Under the pieces are notes generated by a model, which made no database searches, was not told the DNA's origin, and was given only the letters and a program-made list of their open reading frames with translations. DNA of 64,000 nucleotides, from contig JAHZHZ010000002.1 of NCBI GenBank assembly GCA_019419995.1, positions 156,227 through 220,226 on the forward strand. The letters are read 5' to 3'. Of this stretch, positions 1-8,767 are shown piece by piece. The stretch comes from Clostridiales bacterium (GTDB lineage: Bacteria; Bacillota; Clostridia; Christensenellales; Aristaeellaceae). A program made the position numbers and the translations under genes. The number at the start of each line of letters is the position of its first letter. The first letter of the stretch is position 1.

Positions 1-981
1 ACCTATCCACGCACAGACAGTCGCTATCTGAGTGAGGACATGCGGCCCAAGGTGCAGGCAATTCTTAAAAAGCTGCCCGCACCCTACGATGCCTTTGTAT
101 CTGCACCTCAGATGGACTTCTCCATGCACGGCAGCCGTTTTTATGACGACACAAAGATTAGCGACCACCATGCCATTGTTCCCACAGAAAAGCGGCCGGA
201 GCTGGATCGTTTGGCTGCCGACGAGCGCAATGTGTATGACCTGGTGGCGCGCCGGCTCATTGCCGCTCACTATCCTTCCTACGAATATGAGGCGGCCAAG
301 ATCATCACTCAGGTGGCGGACCACAGCTTTAAATCTACCGGTTCTTCACCGGTGGCAGAGGGCTGGCGGGCGCTCTACAGGGATGAAAAGCCGCCACGGG
401 GGGAAGTACTCTTGCCCCGACTGGAAGTGGGACAAGTGCGACGAGTGGAAAAGGTGTCCATCAAAACCTGCAAAACCAAGCCGCCTCAGCGGCATACCGA
501 TGCGTCCATTCTCAGGATGATGGAAAATGCGGGAAGAGACATTGAGGATGAGGCTTTGCGGGAACAGATGAAGGATTCTGGACTGGGTACGCCGGCTACC
601 CGGGCGGCCATCATTGAACGACTGATTCAGATGGGATATGCCCGCCGTAGCGGAAAGAGCCTTACCTCCACTGAGAAAGGGCGCAAGCTTATCAGCGTCG
701 TGCCGGAACAGATTGCCTCCGCAGTGACCACCGGCAAGTGGGAGAGGGCCTTGTCGGCAATGGCCGGATTTGAAGATCCACAGTTACGGGGGGCAAAGTC
801 GGCTCGCTTTTTGGAGGGCATCAATCGCTTTTCTGATTTTCTGGTGAGCGCAGCGCGCAGTGCCAGCCTGGATGTGCGCTTTGAAGATGAATTTGGCGGG
901 AAAAAAGTTCTTGGGAAAAAAGGCACGAAAAAAATTCAACCGGAGCAAGAAAAAAGAGAAAGACAGGCAGGAAAACGTTAA
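1..981 (+). CDS. topB: DNA topoisomerase III, C-terminal part (5' truncated by window)
   Basis: Type IA topoisomerase that cuts and passes single DNA strands. The reading frame is open from base 1. Codons 1-6 read TYPRTD, the motif around the catalytic tyrosine of the topoisomerase III branch (the topoisomerase I branch usually has YMRTDS), so the tyrosine is residue 2 of what is visible. The following text (DSRYLSED; LGTPATRAAIIERLIQMGYARR near residue 195 onward) fits the C-terminal half of TopB, although the latter stretch varies between homologues. No C-terminal zinc-finger cysteines are seen; the protein ends in a Lys/Arg/Glu-rich tail. The N-terminal Toprim domain lies upstream of the window. 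Confidence 0.9.
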   Translation, partial: TYPRTDSRYLSEDMRPKVQAILKKLPAPYDAFVSAPQMDFSMHGSRFYDDTKISDHHAIVPTEKRPELDRLAADERNVYDLVARRLIAAHYPSYEYEAAKIITQVADHSFKSTGSSPVAEGWRALYRDEKPPRGEVLLPRLEVGQVRRVEKVSIKTCKTKPPQRHTDASILRMMENAGRDIEDEALREQMKDSGLGTPATRAAIIERLIQMGYARRSGKSLTSTEKGRKLISVVPEQIASAVTTGKWERALSAMAGFEDPQLRGAKSARFLEGINRFSDFLVSAARSASLDVRFEDEFGGKKVLGKKGTKKIQPEQEKRERQAGKR

Positions 982-1060
982 GAAATGTAGAAATTCTATG
1001 TATGGCCGGTTAATTGTATTGAGGACGGGCCAAATTCCATGATAAAGGAGCGATGATTTT

Positions 1061-1585
1061 ATGAAGTTTGTCTATGCTAGCAAAGATATGGCCATCTCTG
1101 ATAGCCTGAAATCCAGAGTGGAAAAGAAGCTTGGCAAGTTTGAACGCTATTTCCGCGAGGAGCCGGAAGCTACCATTCGCTTTAAGGTACAGAAGGGCGC
1201 CCGCAACATCGCTGAAATTACGGTAAATGCCGGCGGAGTAATTTTGCGCGCCGAAGAATCTTCCAACGATATGTATCTTTCCATCGACCGGGCGGTGGAT
1301 AAGCTGGAGAGCCAGTTGCGCCGGCACCGCACCAAGCTGGAAAAGCGCATTCGCGCCAGCGAATTGGAATCCTTTACGGAGGCCGTGGAATACGAAGAAC
1401 CCAGCTACGACATCGTGCGCGTGAAGAAATTCTCTGTAAAACCGATGTCTGTGGAAGATGCTATTACCCAGATGGAACTGCTGGGGCACGATTTCTTCCT
1501 GTTCATGAACGAGGAAAACGAGGACATGAACGTACTATACCGCCGGCATGATGGAAGCTATGGTTTGCTTCAGCCGGATATCTGA
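1061..1585 (+). CDS. hpf: Ribosome hibernation promoting factor, long form
   Basis: Binds the 30S subunit and drives 100S ribosome dimer formation in stationary phase. At 174 residues it is the long type found in Firmicutes: an N-terminal HPF/RaiA fold (about residues 1-100, starting MKFVYASKDMAISDSLK) and a C-terminal dimerisation domain (about 113-174, with the conserved VKPMSVEDAITQMELLGH and FFLFMNEEN region). An AAGGAG lies at 1043-1048, a rather long 12 bases before the ATG. It stands alone between topB and a convergent pncB. No clear promoter is seen in the 79-base gap before it. Confidence 0.94.
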   Translation: MKFVYASKDMAISDSLKSRVEKKLGKFERYFREEPEATIRFKVQKGARNIAEITVNAGGVILRAEESSNDMYLSIDRAVDKLESQLRRHRTKLEKRIRASELESFTEAVEYEEPSYDIVRVKKFSVKPMSVEDAITQMELLGHDFFLFMNEENEDMNVLYRRHDGSYGLLQPDI

Positions 1586-1613
1586 TGCTTATTTTTAAAG
1601 GCATACAAAGCCA

Positions 1614-1649
1614 ATTCTGGGGGTGGGCAATATTGCCCGCCCCCAGAAT
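1614..1649. terminator. Hairpin between convergent hpf and pncB
   Basis: A 17-base stem (1614-1630 with 1633-1649, one mismatch) lies between two convergent genes and could end transcription from both sides. Neither side has a strong T-run, so rho-independent strength is uncertain. Confidence 0.6.
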
Positions 1650-1669
1650 CTATGTTGAAGGATCGTTAA

Positions 1670-3103
1670 TTATTGACGGCGATAGTTTTGCAACATGGAA
1701 TTTTTCAGCATCCACAGACTGTCCGAAAGATCCACTTTATAGCGATGCGGGTTGAGCAGGCGCTTGTACTGGTCCCAGAAGGTAGATAGATCGTGGGCAC
1801 AGTATTGCTGAATCTCCTTAAGCGTAGGAGACTGGTATACCTTCTTACCCTTGTCAAAAATCTGCACTTGCAGCTCCTTCATGCTGTAATCCGTTAGCGT
1901 CATGCTTTTCCAGGTATTGACTGGATCGTAGATGGTCAAGGGTTTGCTGCAATCGTAAGTTTCGTAGGCCAGGGAAATCAGATCAGCCACAGCTTTGCCG
2001 CTTTTGTTGTCGTAAATGCGCCAGAGTTTTTTGATGCCTGGGTTGGTAATCTTCACGGGGTTTTCGGAGATCTTAATCTTGGGCACCACTTTGCCGTCGA
2101 TGGTTTCGGCGCTCATCTTGTACACGCCGCCCAGGGAGGGGCAGTCTTCGCTGGTGATGAGCTTTGTGCCCACGCCCCAAGTATTTATGCAGGCGCCCTG
2201 AAGCTTCAAATCCCGAATCAGATTTTCATCCAGGTCGCCGGAAGCGCAAATGATGGTGTCGGGGAAGCCGGCGGCGTCCAACATTTTCCGGGCCTCGCGA
2301 CTGAGATAAGCCAAATCTCCACTGTCCAGACGAATGCCAACGGGTTCGTGGCCGGCGGCGCGCAATTCGTTGAATACGGTGATGGCATTGGGAACGCCGC
2401 TGCGCAGGGTATCGTAAGTATCCACCAGCAGCAAACAACTGGTGGGGAACATCTCCGCATACTTGCGGAAGGCAGTCAATTCATCGGGAAACGACATGAC
2501 CCAGCTGTGGGCGTGGGTGCCTGCAATGGGAATGGAATACATTTCCCCGGTGAGCACGTTGCTGGTGCTGCGGCAACCTCCAATGATGGCGGCCCGGGCG
2601 CCATAGATGCCCGCATCCGGGCCTTGGGCCCGCCGCAAGCCAAATTCCATTACCGTGTCGTTTTCAGCGGCTTGTACCACACGGCTTGCTTTGGTGGCAA
2701 TCAACGTCTGATGATTGATGATATTCAGTAGAGCTGTTTCCACCAGCTGGGCCTCAAAAATGGGCGCTGTAATGCGGATCAACGGCTCATTTGGAAAGAC
2801 AATGGTACCTTCAGGTACGGCATAGACGTCTCCGTGGAATTGAAAGTTTTGCAGCTGATGCATAAATTCTTCGTCAAAGATATTCAAGCTGCGCAGATAA
2901 TTCAAGGAGTCTACATCAAAGTGAAGGTTTTCCAGATAGTCGATCAGCTGTTCCAATCCAGCCATAATGGCATAGTGAGTGGATTCGTCTTTGCTGCGAT
3001 AGAACATGTCAAATGTGGCAATGTTGTCGCGCATACCTGATTTCAGATAACCGTACATCATAGTCAGCTGGTACAGGTCCGTGAGCATGGTTAGATTTCT
3101 CAT
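1670..3103 (-). CDS. pncB: Nicotinate phosphoribosyltransferase
   Basis: Makes nicotinate mononucleotide from nicotinate and PRPP with ATP hydrolysis, in the Preiss-Handler route of NAD salvage. The N-terminus (RNLTMLTDLYQLTMMYGY) and the GTHAHSWVMSFPDE segment, which carries the phosphorylated histidine, are typical. Length is 477 residues from the ATG at 3103. A GTG at 3112 would add three residues, but it lies inside the GAGGTG that acts as ribosome binding site for the ATG, so 3103 is chosen. That binding site overlaps the stop of lgt, so the two are very likely cotranscribed and translationally coupled. Confidence 0.94.
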   Translation of the reverse strand: MRNLTMLTDLYQLTMMYGYLKSGMRDNIATFDMFYRSKDESTHYAIMAGLEQLIDYLENLHFDVDSLNYLRSLNIFDEEFMHQLQNFQFHGDVYAVPEGTIVFPNEPLIRITAPIFEAQLVETALLNIINHQTLIATKASRVVQAAENDTVMEFGLRRAQGPDAGIYGARAAIIGGCRSTSNVLTGEMYSIPIAGTHAHSWVMSFPDELTAFRKYAEMFPTSCLLLVDTYDTLRSGVPNAITVFNELRAAGHEPVGIRLDSGDLAYLSREARKMLDAAGFPDTIICASGDLDENLIRDLKLQGACINTWGVGTKLITSEDCPSLGGVYKMSAETIDGKVVPKIKISENPVKITNPGIKKLWRIYDNKSGKAVADLISLAYETYDCSKPLTIYDPVNTWKSMTLTDYSMKELQVQIFDKGKKVYQSPTLKEIQQYCAHDLSTFWDQYKRLLNPHRYKVDLSDSLWMLKNSMLQNYRRQ

Positions 3104-3113
3104 GTAATTCACC

Positions 3114-4025
3114 TCATGACTGCCGCGTTTGTGTTGATTTTTCTCCTATATATATTCTCGTCGTGACCCCCAACAGAGCTATGGAGAAGAGGACGGGTAC
3201 ATAATTGAGTTTCAGCGCAATGGTGATGCCCAGCACCACGGTGCCCATTACTGCCGCCAGGCAAAGGGGTGTGCGCCGCCGGTGGAGAAGCAACAGGGAG
3301 ACAACCAGCAGCACCGACAAGCTCAGCAACTGGGATATGCGTATGGGCCCCAGATATAAACTGTCGGTTCGCAATCCTTCCACCAGGGTGCGCTCCAAGG
3401 CATAGAGATAAAGGTAGGCCCCAAAGACATCGCCTCTTCGATGAAAGAATTTTTTCCGTTCACCTATTAAGAGAAATACTACAATCAGTGCGCACCACAA
3501 TGACTCATAGAAAAATGTGGCATAGTGCCAACCGCTCCCGGGAATCTGCACTGCCATGGGGAAAAAACGCAGCGCCGAATTTTCCACCAGACAACCGTAG
3601 GCCTCTTGATTGAGAAAATTGCCCCAACGTCCCACTGCCTGTCCCAGTGCCAGAGAGGGCGCTACCAGATCCAGACAGACTGGTACGCTTAGCTTTTTAA
3701 TCCTACAATAGATGTATCCTGCCAGAATACCGCCGATGATTCCGCCGTAAATGGCCATGCCGCCTTGGCGGATGTTAAGAATATCCTCAGGGTGTGCTGC
3801 GTAATAGTCCCAGGAGAAGACTACATAGTAGATCCGGGCACAGAGTATGGACGCTGGAATGCCGACCAGAGCAAGATTTAGAGTGGTATCTGACGGCAAA
3901 CCCAGCTTTTTTTCCCGGGCATAAGCCAGTAAGACGCCGCCCAGAACGCCCAGTGTAATTAAAACGCCATACCAGCGGATTTCCAGAGAAAACAGGGTGA
4001 TGGCGGTGCGAGTGATTTCGAACAT
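3114..4025 (-). CDS. lgt: Prolipoprotein diacylglyceryl transferase
   Basis: Integral membrane enzyme that moves diacylglycerol from phosphatidylglycerol to the lipobox cysteine of prolipoproteins. The Lgt signature VGRWGNFLNQEAYG is at about residues 131-144, and several membrane segments flank it. The start at 4025 has a GGAGGC five bases upstream and gives the usual N-terminus with a first membrane segment (WYGVLITLGVLGG); the frame stays open upstream to 4139 but without support. After the catalytic core the protein carries extra hydrophobic C-terminal segments. It leads a two-gene operon with pncB; its functional partner lspA is at 9018-9494. Confidence 0.95.
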   Translation of the reverse strand: MFEITRTAITLFSLEIRWYGVLITLGVLGGVLLAYAREKKLGLPSDTTLNLALVGIPASILCARIYYVVFSWDYYAAHPEDILNIRQGGMAIYGGIIGGILAGYIYCRIKKLSVPVCLDLVAPSLALGQAVGRWGNFLNQEAYGCLVENSALRFFPMAVQIPGSGWHYATFFYESLWCALIVVFLLIGERKKFFHRRGDVFGAYLYLYALERTLVEGLRTDSLYLGPIRISQLLSLSVLLVVSLLLLHRRRTPLCLAAVMGTVVLGITIALKLNYVPVLFSIALLGVTTRIYIGEKSTQTRQS

Positions 4026-4207
4026 AGCTTGCCTCCATTGGGCGCATTCAGAAATGTATGCGCAGTAGTTTTGCCAATTTATTCCCGGATACGTGCAGTT
4101 TAATCCACTCAAGCCCCGCTCAAACGTGAGTTTTTTCAATTAAAATGCAGGAAAAATTGCTTCTGTATGCACCTATCTGTGCGCAAAAAGCACTCGAATC
4201 TTTACCT

Positions 4208-4237
4208 ATTATAATCATTTTGGCATGAAATTGTCAA
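4208..4237 (-). promoter_or_regulatory. Sigma-A-type promoter for lgt-pncB
   Basis: On the minus strand TTGACA (4232-4237) and TATAAT (4208-4213) are both perfect consensus hexamers with an 18-base spacer. They point towards lgt and are back to back with the promoter at 4248-4276. Confidence 0.8.
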
Positions 4238-4247
4238 TACATCATCA

Positions 4248-4276
4248 TTGCACCCGGGGCATTTTTCAGGTATAAT
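4248..4276 (+). promoter_or_regulatory. Sigma-A-type promoter for the division (ylm) operon
   Basis: TTGCAC (4248-4253) and TATAAT (4271-4276) with a 17-base spacer. Transcription would start near 4283, just before the gene at 4304. Confidence 0.8.
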
Positions 4277-4303
4277 ACACAATAGGCTTTCATTGGTGGA
4301 TCT

Positions 4304-5545
4304 ATGTCCTTTTTCGCGGATGAGGGCACAAAAATATTTTTCACGTTCGGGGCGAGGCTTATGCACAGGAAAAGGCGGGTGACAGGGAGATTTTATATCT
4401 TTCTGTTGGCGGTATTGCTGATCGTCTTTCTGATTGTCCGCCCATACTTGGATTTCGGCAGCAAAGAAGCCGTCATCATGACGGGCAATACCCAGTATTC
4501 GCAGATGATGGACTGCGTGCTGATTCGGGATGAGAGCGTGGTAACCTCCGGCTCGACGGCGAGGATAGAATACATAGCTCCAGAAAATACGCTGGTGAGC
4601 CAGGGAGATACTGTGGCCTATGTTTACACGGCCGGATATTCTGAAAGTCTGTTGCAGCGTCTGGAGGATACCCGTTCAGAAATTCAGCAGTATCACAAGG
4701 ATGTCATCCTGCAGAATATTAAGGATGAAACGCTTGAACGCTACGATACCATCGTGGACATGATGGTCCTGGAGTTTAAGCGCCTGGTGAACCATGAAAC
4801 GCGAGGCAGCTTGCTCACTGCGGCAAATCAGTTGGAGACAGCTATGGTAAACCGCCAGGAGTATCTCCGCCAGAATAAGCGCGAAGACACCAAGCTGACC
4901 AAGCTTTACGAGGAAGAAAACACTCGGATGACCAGCATTCAGTCCTGGAGAAAGGTGGAGACCGCGGCCGAAAGTGGGATCGTCTCCTTTTATCTGGATG
5001 GATATGAAGATAATTTGACGGTGGACAACCTTTCCTCTCTCTCTGTTTCCGATGTGCGCACCGTGTTGGCGGGGGGCAGCTTGAGTGATGCGAGCCCTTC
5101 CAACACTACGGGTGTGTACCGTATTATCAATCAGGATAAATGGTATGTGGCCATCGTAACCAATTCTGAGGGATGGATTCCCGTAGTGGGGCAGGAGTAT
5201 TTTCTGCAGGTGCAGGGGTTTGAGGATTTGTCCTTTACGGCTTCTGTTTCCAATGTTCAGAAGGAAGGAAATACGCTGTTGGCTGTTTTCGAGATCGACG
5301 ATCCTGCAGGGCCGCTGATCTACCAGCGCACGGGTAAGGCCATGCTCAGTGCGACTATATCCGGGCTTTCCGTTACTTCCAAGGCCATCTATGAGCAGAA
5401 CGGTCAAATGGGTGTGTGGCTCTACGATGTGCCGGGCGGTACCTTTATTCCCGTCAATGTGCTTTCAGACGATGGCTCCAATGCGTTGATTCAGCCGCTG
5501 GTAGAAGGTGCGCTGGATGTGGGCCAGCGAGTGCTGATCAAGTGA
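4304..5545 (+). CDS. HlyD-like membrane-anchored adaptor protein heading the ylm/sepF operon
   Basis: A single N-terminal membrane segment (about residues 30-46, FYIFLLAVLLIVFLIV) is followed by an outside region with a short lipoyl/HlyD-like beta section, a central helical stretch rich in Glu, Gln and Lys (about 110-215) and a second beta-rich part. This resembles HlyD-family periplasmic adaptor proteins, but no partner transporter is adjacent. Proteins of this kind occur directly before yggS-sepF in Clostridia, which suggests a role at the envelope or in division; that is inference. The start is uncertain: ATG 4304 (weak GGTGG) or ATG 4361, which gives a compact basic N-terminus MHRKRRV before the membrane segment. 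Both lie downstream of the predicted transcription start. Confidence 0.7.
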   Translation: MSFFADEGTKIFFTFGARLMHRKRRVTGRFYIFLLAVLLIVFLIVRPYLDFGSKEAVIMTGNTQYSQMMDCVLIRDESVVTSGSTARIEYIAPENTLVSQGDTVAYVYTAGYSESLLQRLEDTRSEIQQYHKDVILQNIKDETLERYDTIVDMMVLEFKRLVNHETRGSLLTAANQLETAMVNRQEYLRQNKREDTKLTKLYEEENTRMTSIQSWRKVETAAESGIVSFYLDGYEDNLTVDNLSSLSVSDVRTVLAGGSLSDASPSNTTGVYRIINQDKWYVAIVTNSEGWIPVVGQEYFLQVQGFEDLSFTASVSNVQKEGNTLLAVFEIDDPAGPLIYQRTGKAMLSATISGLSVTSKAIYEQNGQMGVWLYDVPGGTFIPVNVLSDDGSNALIQPLVEGALDVGQRVLIK

Positions 5546-5559
5546 GAGAGGCGATGGAT

Positions 5560-6276
5560 ATGGATCGCGAGACGGTATTAAAGAATGTTAAAGACTGGCA
5601 GCAGCGCATTGGCGAGGCTTCACAAAAATGGGGCGGCGCGCAGATCTGCGCCGTCACCAAAACTCAGGATCCCCATACCATCAATTTGGCATGGGAGGCG
5701 GGCATACAGGTCATCGGGGAAAATCGCGTCCAGGAATTGATGGAGAAGCGCAGCCAATTGCACCCTGGATTCCGGGTGCATCTCATTGGCGGACTTCAGA
5801 CAAATAAGGTTAAATACATTGCTGACTGGGTAGATATGGTCCAGTCTCTGGATCGGGATGCCTTGGCCGAGGAACTCTCCCGGCGTGCGGCGCCTGTGCG
5901 GACACTACCGGTGTTGGTTCAGGTTAACATTGCTCGAGAGCCGCAGAAAGGCGGCGTGATGGAGGAAGATCTGGAGGATAGTGTGCGCCGTTGGGCGCGT
6001 CTGCCGGGTATACAGATTCATGGCTTGATGGCCATCATGCCATTGACTGGGGATCCGGAGGAATTGCGTCCCTATTTCCGGCGTATGCGCACGTGGTTTG
6101 ATCGGCTTCGAGAGGAAAACATTGAAAATACTGCCGTGGACACGCTCTCAATGGGCATGTCAGGCGATTGCATCGTAGCCGCCCAGGAGGGCGCTACGAT
6201 GGTGCGGCTGGGCCGGGCCCTGTTCGGCGAGCGGCCGCCAAAGAACGAATACAGGGGGTTATCACATGGCGCGTAA
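5560..6276 (+). CDS. ylmE: YggS/YlmE-type pyridoxal phosphate homeostasis protein
   Basis: PLP-binding protein of the YggS (COG0325) family, a single-domain alanine-racemase-like barrel without known catalytic activity that controls free PLP. The PLP lysine is K34 in AVTKTQ. Other family marks are IGENRVQEL, HLIGGLQTNKVK and the C-terminal LSMGMSGDCIVAAQEGATM region. AGAGAGG at 5545-5551 is eight bases from the ATG at 5560 but only two from the ATG at 5554, so 5560 is preferred. It follows the HlyD-like gene at once and overlaps sepF by 11 bases. Placement before sepF is the standard arrangement in Firmicutes. Confidence 0.92.
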   Translation: MDRETVLKNVKDWQQRIGEASQKWGGAQICAVTKTQDPHTINLAWEAGIQVIGENRVQELMEKRSQLHPGFRVHLIGGLQTNKVKYIADWVDMVQSLDRDALAEELSRRAAPVRTLPVLVQVNIAREPQKGGVMEEDLEDSVRRWARLPGIQIHGLMAIMPLTGDPEELRPYFRRMRTWFDRLREENIENTAVDTLSMGMSGDCIVAAQEGATMVRLGRALFGERPPKNEYRGLSHGA

Positions 6277-6955
6277 AAAAAGCGGTGGTTTCGGCAGGGT
6301 TCTAGAATTTATTGGCCTAGTCGATGACGAGCCGCAGGACATGTATGAAGATGAATATGAATCCGGCAATTATGGACGGCCGCAGGCCTATACACCTCAG
6401 CGCACACAGCGCACACAGTCCCGCAGCCGTCAGGAAATGACCACTACGCGCCGGACGGTTTCCTCCTATGAGCCAACCCGTACTCCACGGATGAGCCGGA
6501 GTTCCAATAGCCGCTTTGACCAGCCGCAGCGTGGAACTCAGAGCACGCAGCGTCGCAGCGGTGCTTTTGTGGAGCGGGTGGACGATCGGGTTGACCGCTA
6601 TGATTATTCGCCGCGCACGTCTCGTTTCGACAGTGCAGACGGGGCGCTGGAACGTTACAGCGATGTTCCGGCACGTACATCCCGTTCCACCGCCGTGCGG
6701 CAGCGTACTGTGATGTATTCTTTGCACAGTTTGGAAGATTGTTGCGATGTCATTGATAATTTGATTCTCAACAATACCGTGGTGCTGACGCTGGATGATT
6801 TGGATACTCAATTGATGCAGCGGGCTGTGGACACTCTCTCTGGAGCAGTTTTTGCCCTGCATGCTACCATCCGCAAGGCATCTGAAAGAACCTATCTTAT
6901 TGCTCCGTCTGGAGTGGAGGTCAATGAAACTGATGATTTTGACCGCCGCTTCTGA
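6266..6955 (+). CDS. sepF: Cell division protein SepF
   Basis: Membrane-binding FtsZ anchor that forms arcs at the division septum. The N-terminus (GFGRVLEFIGLVDDE) is the amphipathic membrane-targeting helix; the SepF core domain is at about residues 145-229 (VMYSLHSLEDCCDVIDNLILNN as start, then LDDLDTQLMQRAVDTLSGAVFAL). Between them lies an unusually long disordered linker of about 110 residues rich in Arg, Ser, Thr, Gln and Tyr. At 229 residues it is much longer than B. subtilis SepF (about 150). It overlaps ylmE. Confidence 0.95.
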   Translation: MARKKSGGFGRVLEFIGLVDDEPQDMYEDEYESGNYGRPQAYTPQRTQRTQSRSRQEMTTTRRTVSSYEPTRTPRMSRSSNSRFDQPQRGTQSTQRRSGAFVERVDDRVDRYDYSPRTSRFDSADGALERYSDVPARTSRSTAVRQRTVMYSLHSLEDCCDVIDNLILNNTVVLTLDDLDTQLMQRAVDTLSGAVFALHATIRKASERTYLIAPSGVEVNETDDFDRRF

Positions 6956-6985
6956 TTGGAAGACAGAAAAGGAGGCGTGATCTTT

Positions 6986-7273
6986 ATGACGCTTTTTCAA
7001 GTCTTTCGAGCTGGTTCCGCCTTCTTGAGAATCGTCAGCTTTGCGATTCTTGTGTACTGCATTCTTTCATGGTTTCGCCCTCGCCATCAGTTGTATCTGT
7101 GGCTGGGAAGCTTCATACGGCCGTTTGTAGCGCCGTTTCGCCGCCTGAGCGTGTGGCTAATGAGCCGTACGCGGATGCCTTTGGATTTTTCCTGCTGGTT
7201 TGCAGTGCTGGGATTAGAATTGATTAACAGCCTGTGGTGGGTGCTGTACAGGCTTTTGGCTGGGATTCACTGA
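6986..7273 (+). CDS. yggT: YggT family membrane protein (YlmG)
   Basis: Small integral membrane protein of 95 residues with two hydrophobic segments (about 13-30 and 68-88) and the family core FIRPFVAPFRRL. YggT/YlmG proteins are conserved in sepF operons and affect division or membrane protein distribution; the biochemical function is not settled. GGAGG at 6970-6974 supports the ATG at 6986 rather than the TTG at 6956 directly after sepF. It overlaps the start of ylmH as TGATG. Confidence 0.9.
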   Translation: MTLFQVFRAGSAFLRIVSFAILVYCILSWFRPRHQLYLWLGSFIRPFVAPFRRLSVWLMSRTRMPLDFSCWFAVLGLELINSLWWVLYRLLAGIH

Positions 7274-8028
7274 TGAAGGACGGAATCGGGCTGGAAGAGA
7301 AGCGCTTGGAAGAACTGGCGCTACGGGCCCAATATGGGGGCGGTCCCTGCTATACGCGTTTTCTTGAACCCTCCTTGAAATTCCGTATGCAGGCAGTTGG
7401 GATAGAAGTAGGGGTTAAGATCTGCCTGTGGGGCGGGTATGCAGACGCGGAGCGCTGCATTGGAGCTTTCTGGAGGGATGTGCCACCGGAAATGGAAAAT
7501 TTTCCGGTAGCCTGCATTGAGTTGAACTGGAATCCCAAGTATGCCTGCCCTGCCCATCGGGATCTGTTAGGGGCCGTAATGGGACTGGGATTGGAGCGCG
7601 ATAGTGTGGGCGATATTGCTGCCGGTGAGAAGGAAGGCAGCGCCTATCTGTTTGTACACCGGGACGTGGAGATGTATGTTTGTGGAAATCTTGACTCTGC
7701 CGGTCGTGCGCAGTTGAAGGTGAAATCTTTTGGAGGGACTCCCATCCTCCGGCCTCCCCAGGGAGTGGCGCTGCGTGTGACAGTATCAAGCCTGCGGTTA
7801 GATGCAGTGCTGGCTGCGGGATACCGGCTTTCGAGGAGTGAGGCCCAGAGGCTCATCGAAAGCGGCCAGGTTAAGTGCAATCATGAGGAGATTTTGCGCG
7901 GAGATGTGCGTCTGGACAGTGGTGATCTTCTCTCCGTGCGCGGCCATGGCCGAATGCTTGTGGAGGGCTTAGAGGGCGCCACCCGAAAGGGTCGTCAGGC
8001 GCTGCGCCTCTTTAAATATACGGGATAA
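7273..8028 (+). CDS. ylmH: YlmH family RNA-binding S4-domain protein
   Basis: 251 residues. The C-terminal S4 RNA-binding domain is at about residues 172-235 (LDAVLAAGYRLSRSEAQRLI, then VKCNHEEILRGD). The N-terminal part matches the YlmH family, whose B. subtilis member acts in rescue of stalled ribosomes on 50S-peptidyl-tRNA complexes. The ATG overlaps the yggT stop, indicating coupling. The gene is a constant member of the sepF-yggT-ylmH-divIVA order. Confidence 0.9.
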   Translation: MKDGIGLEEKRLEELALRAQYGGGPCYTRFLEPSLKFRMQAVGIEVGVKICLWGGYADAERCIGAFWRDVPPEMENFPVACIELNWNPKYACPAHRDLLGAVMGLGLERDSVGDIAAGEKEGSAYLFVHRDVEMYVCGNLDSAGRAQLKVKSFGGTPILRPPQGVALRVTVSSLRLDAVLAAGYRLSRSEAQRLIESGQVKCNHEEILRGDVRLDSGDLLSVRGHGRMLVEGLEGATRKGRQALRLFKYTG

Positions 8029-8061
8029 CCCCTAGAACACAAAGAAAAGGAGATTGAACCT

Positions 8062-8613
8062 ATGGCAATCAGTGTGAAGGATATTCAGGAGAAAGAGTTT
8101 TCCACCCAGAACGCCAACGGTTATGATGTGGAGCAGGTGGATGATTTTCTGGATGAGCTGGCAGATCAGCTGGGCGCGTTGATCCGGGAGAACCTGGCGC
8201 TGAACGGCCAGGTGAAGCAGTTGGAAGAATCCCTGGCGTCCGCGGAGGCAGCCAAGGCGGAAATGGAAAAGAAGCTTCCGGATTATAACGAGAACGGTTA
8301 CTTTAAGAATCTGGAAAGCGCCATGCGTGAATCGCTGATTGGTGCCCAGCGCATTGCCGACGAAACCATTTCTGAAGCCAACAAAAAGGCGCAGCAAACC
8401 ATTGACGATGCCAATGCTCAGGCAGAAAAGACTTTGGCGGATGCTGATGCCCAGGCCAAGACCCTTACGGAAAATGCTCAACGTGCTGCGGCGGAAATGA
8501 AGGCGGAGACTGAACGTCTGCGCGCTGTGGTGATGGATTATCGGGCCAACTTCAAGAAGTTGCTGGATGAACAGCTTGCGGCGTTGAAGGCGGGAGAAGC
8601 CCTGCTGAAGTGA
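8062..8613 (+). CDS. divIVA: DivIVA domain protein
   Basis: Curvature-sensing coiled-coil protein that recruits partners to poles and septa. The N-terminal lipid-binding domain is residues 1-60 (VKDIQEKEFSTQNANGYDVE, then VDDFLDELADQL); the rest is a long coiled coil with many Ala/Glu/Lys repeats (about 45-175). AAGGAG at 8045-8050 precedes the ATG. It is the last gene of the ylm block and is followed by a terminator. Confidence 0.95.
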   Translation: MAISVKDIQEKEFSTQNANGYDVEQVDDFLDELADQLGALIRENLALNGQVKQLEESLASAEAAKAEMEKKLPDYNENGYFKNLESAMRESLIGAQRIADETISEANKKAQQTIDDANAQAEKTLADADAQAKTLTENAQRAAAEMKAETERLRAVVMDYRANFKKLLDEQLAALKAGEALLK

Positions 8614-8672
8614 GCTGGCGTTGAAGAAAGCGGGTGCATCGGTGGGGGTGCGCTCATCATAAGTTGTATACC

Positions 8673-8704
8673 TCGTGGCCGGCGCTTCAGTCGGCCACGA
8701 TTTT
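8673..8704 (+). terminator. Terminator after divIVA
   Basis: A perfect 9-base stem (8673-8681 with 8692-8700) is followed by TTTT. It ends the ylm operon and separates it from the DUF5665-lspA group. Confidence 0.7.
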
Positions 8705-8767
8705 GACTCTAAGCATGCACACATAATATGACGGAGAAAAGGAAAAAATCTCCGTGGAGGTGTGGGC

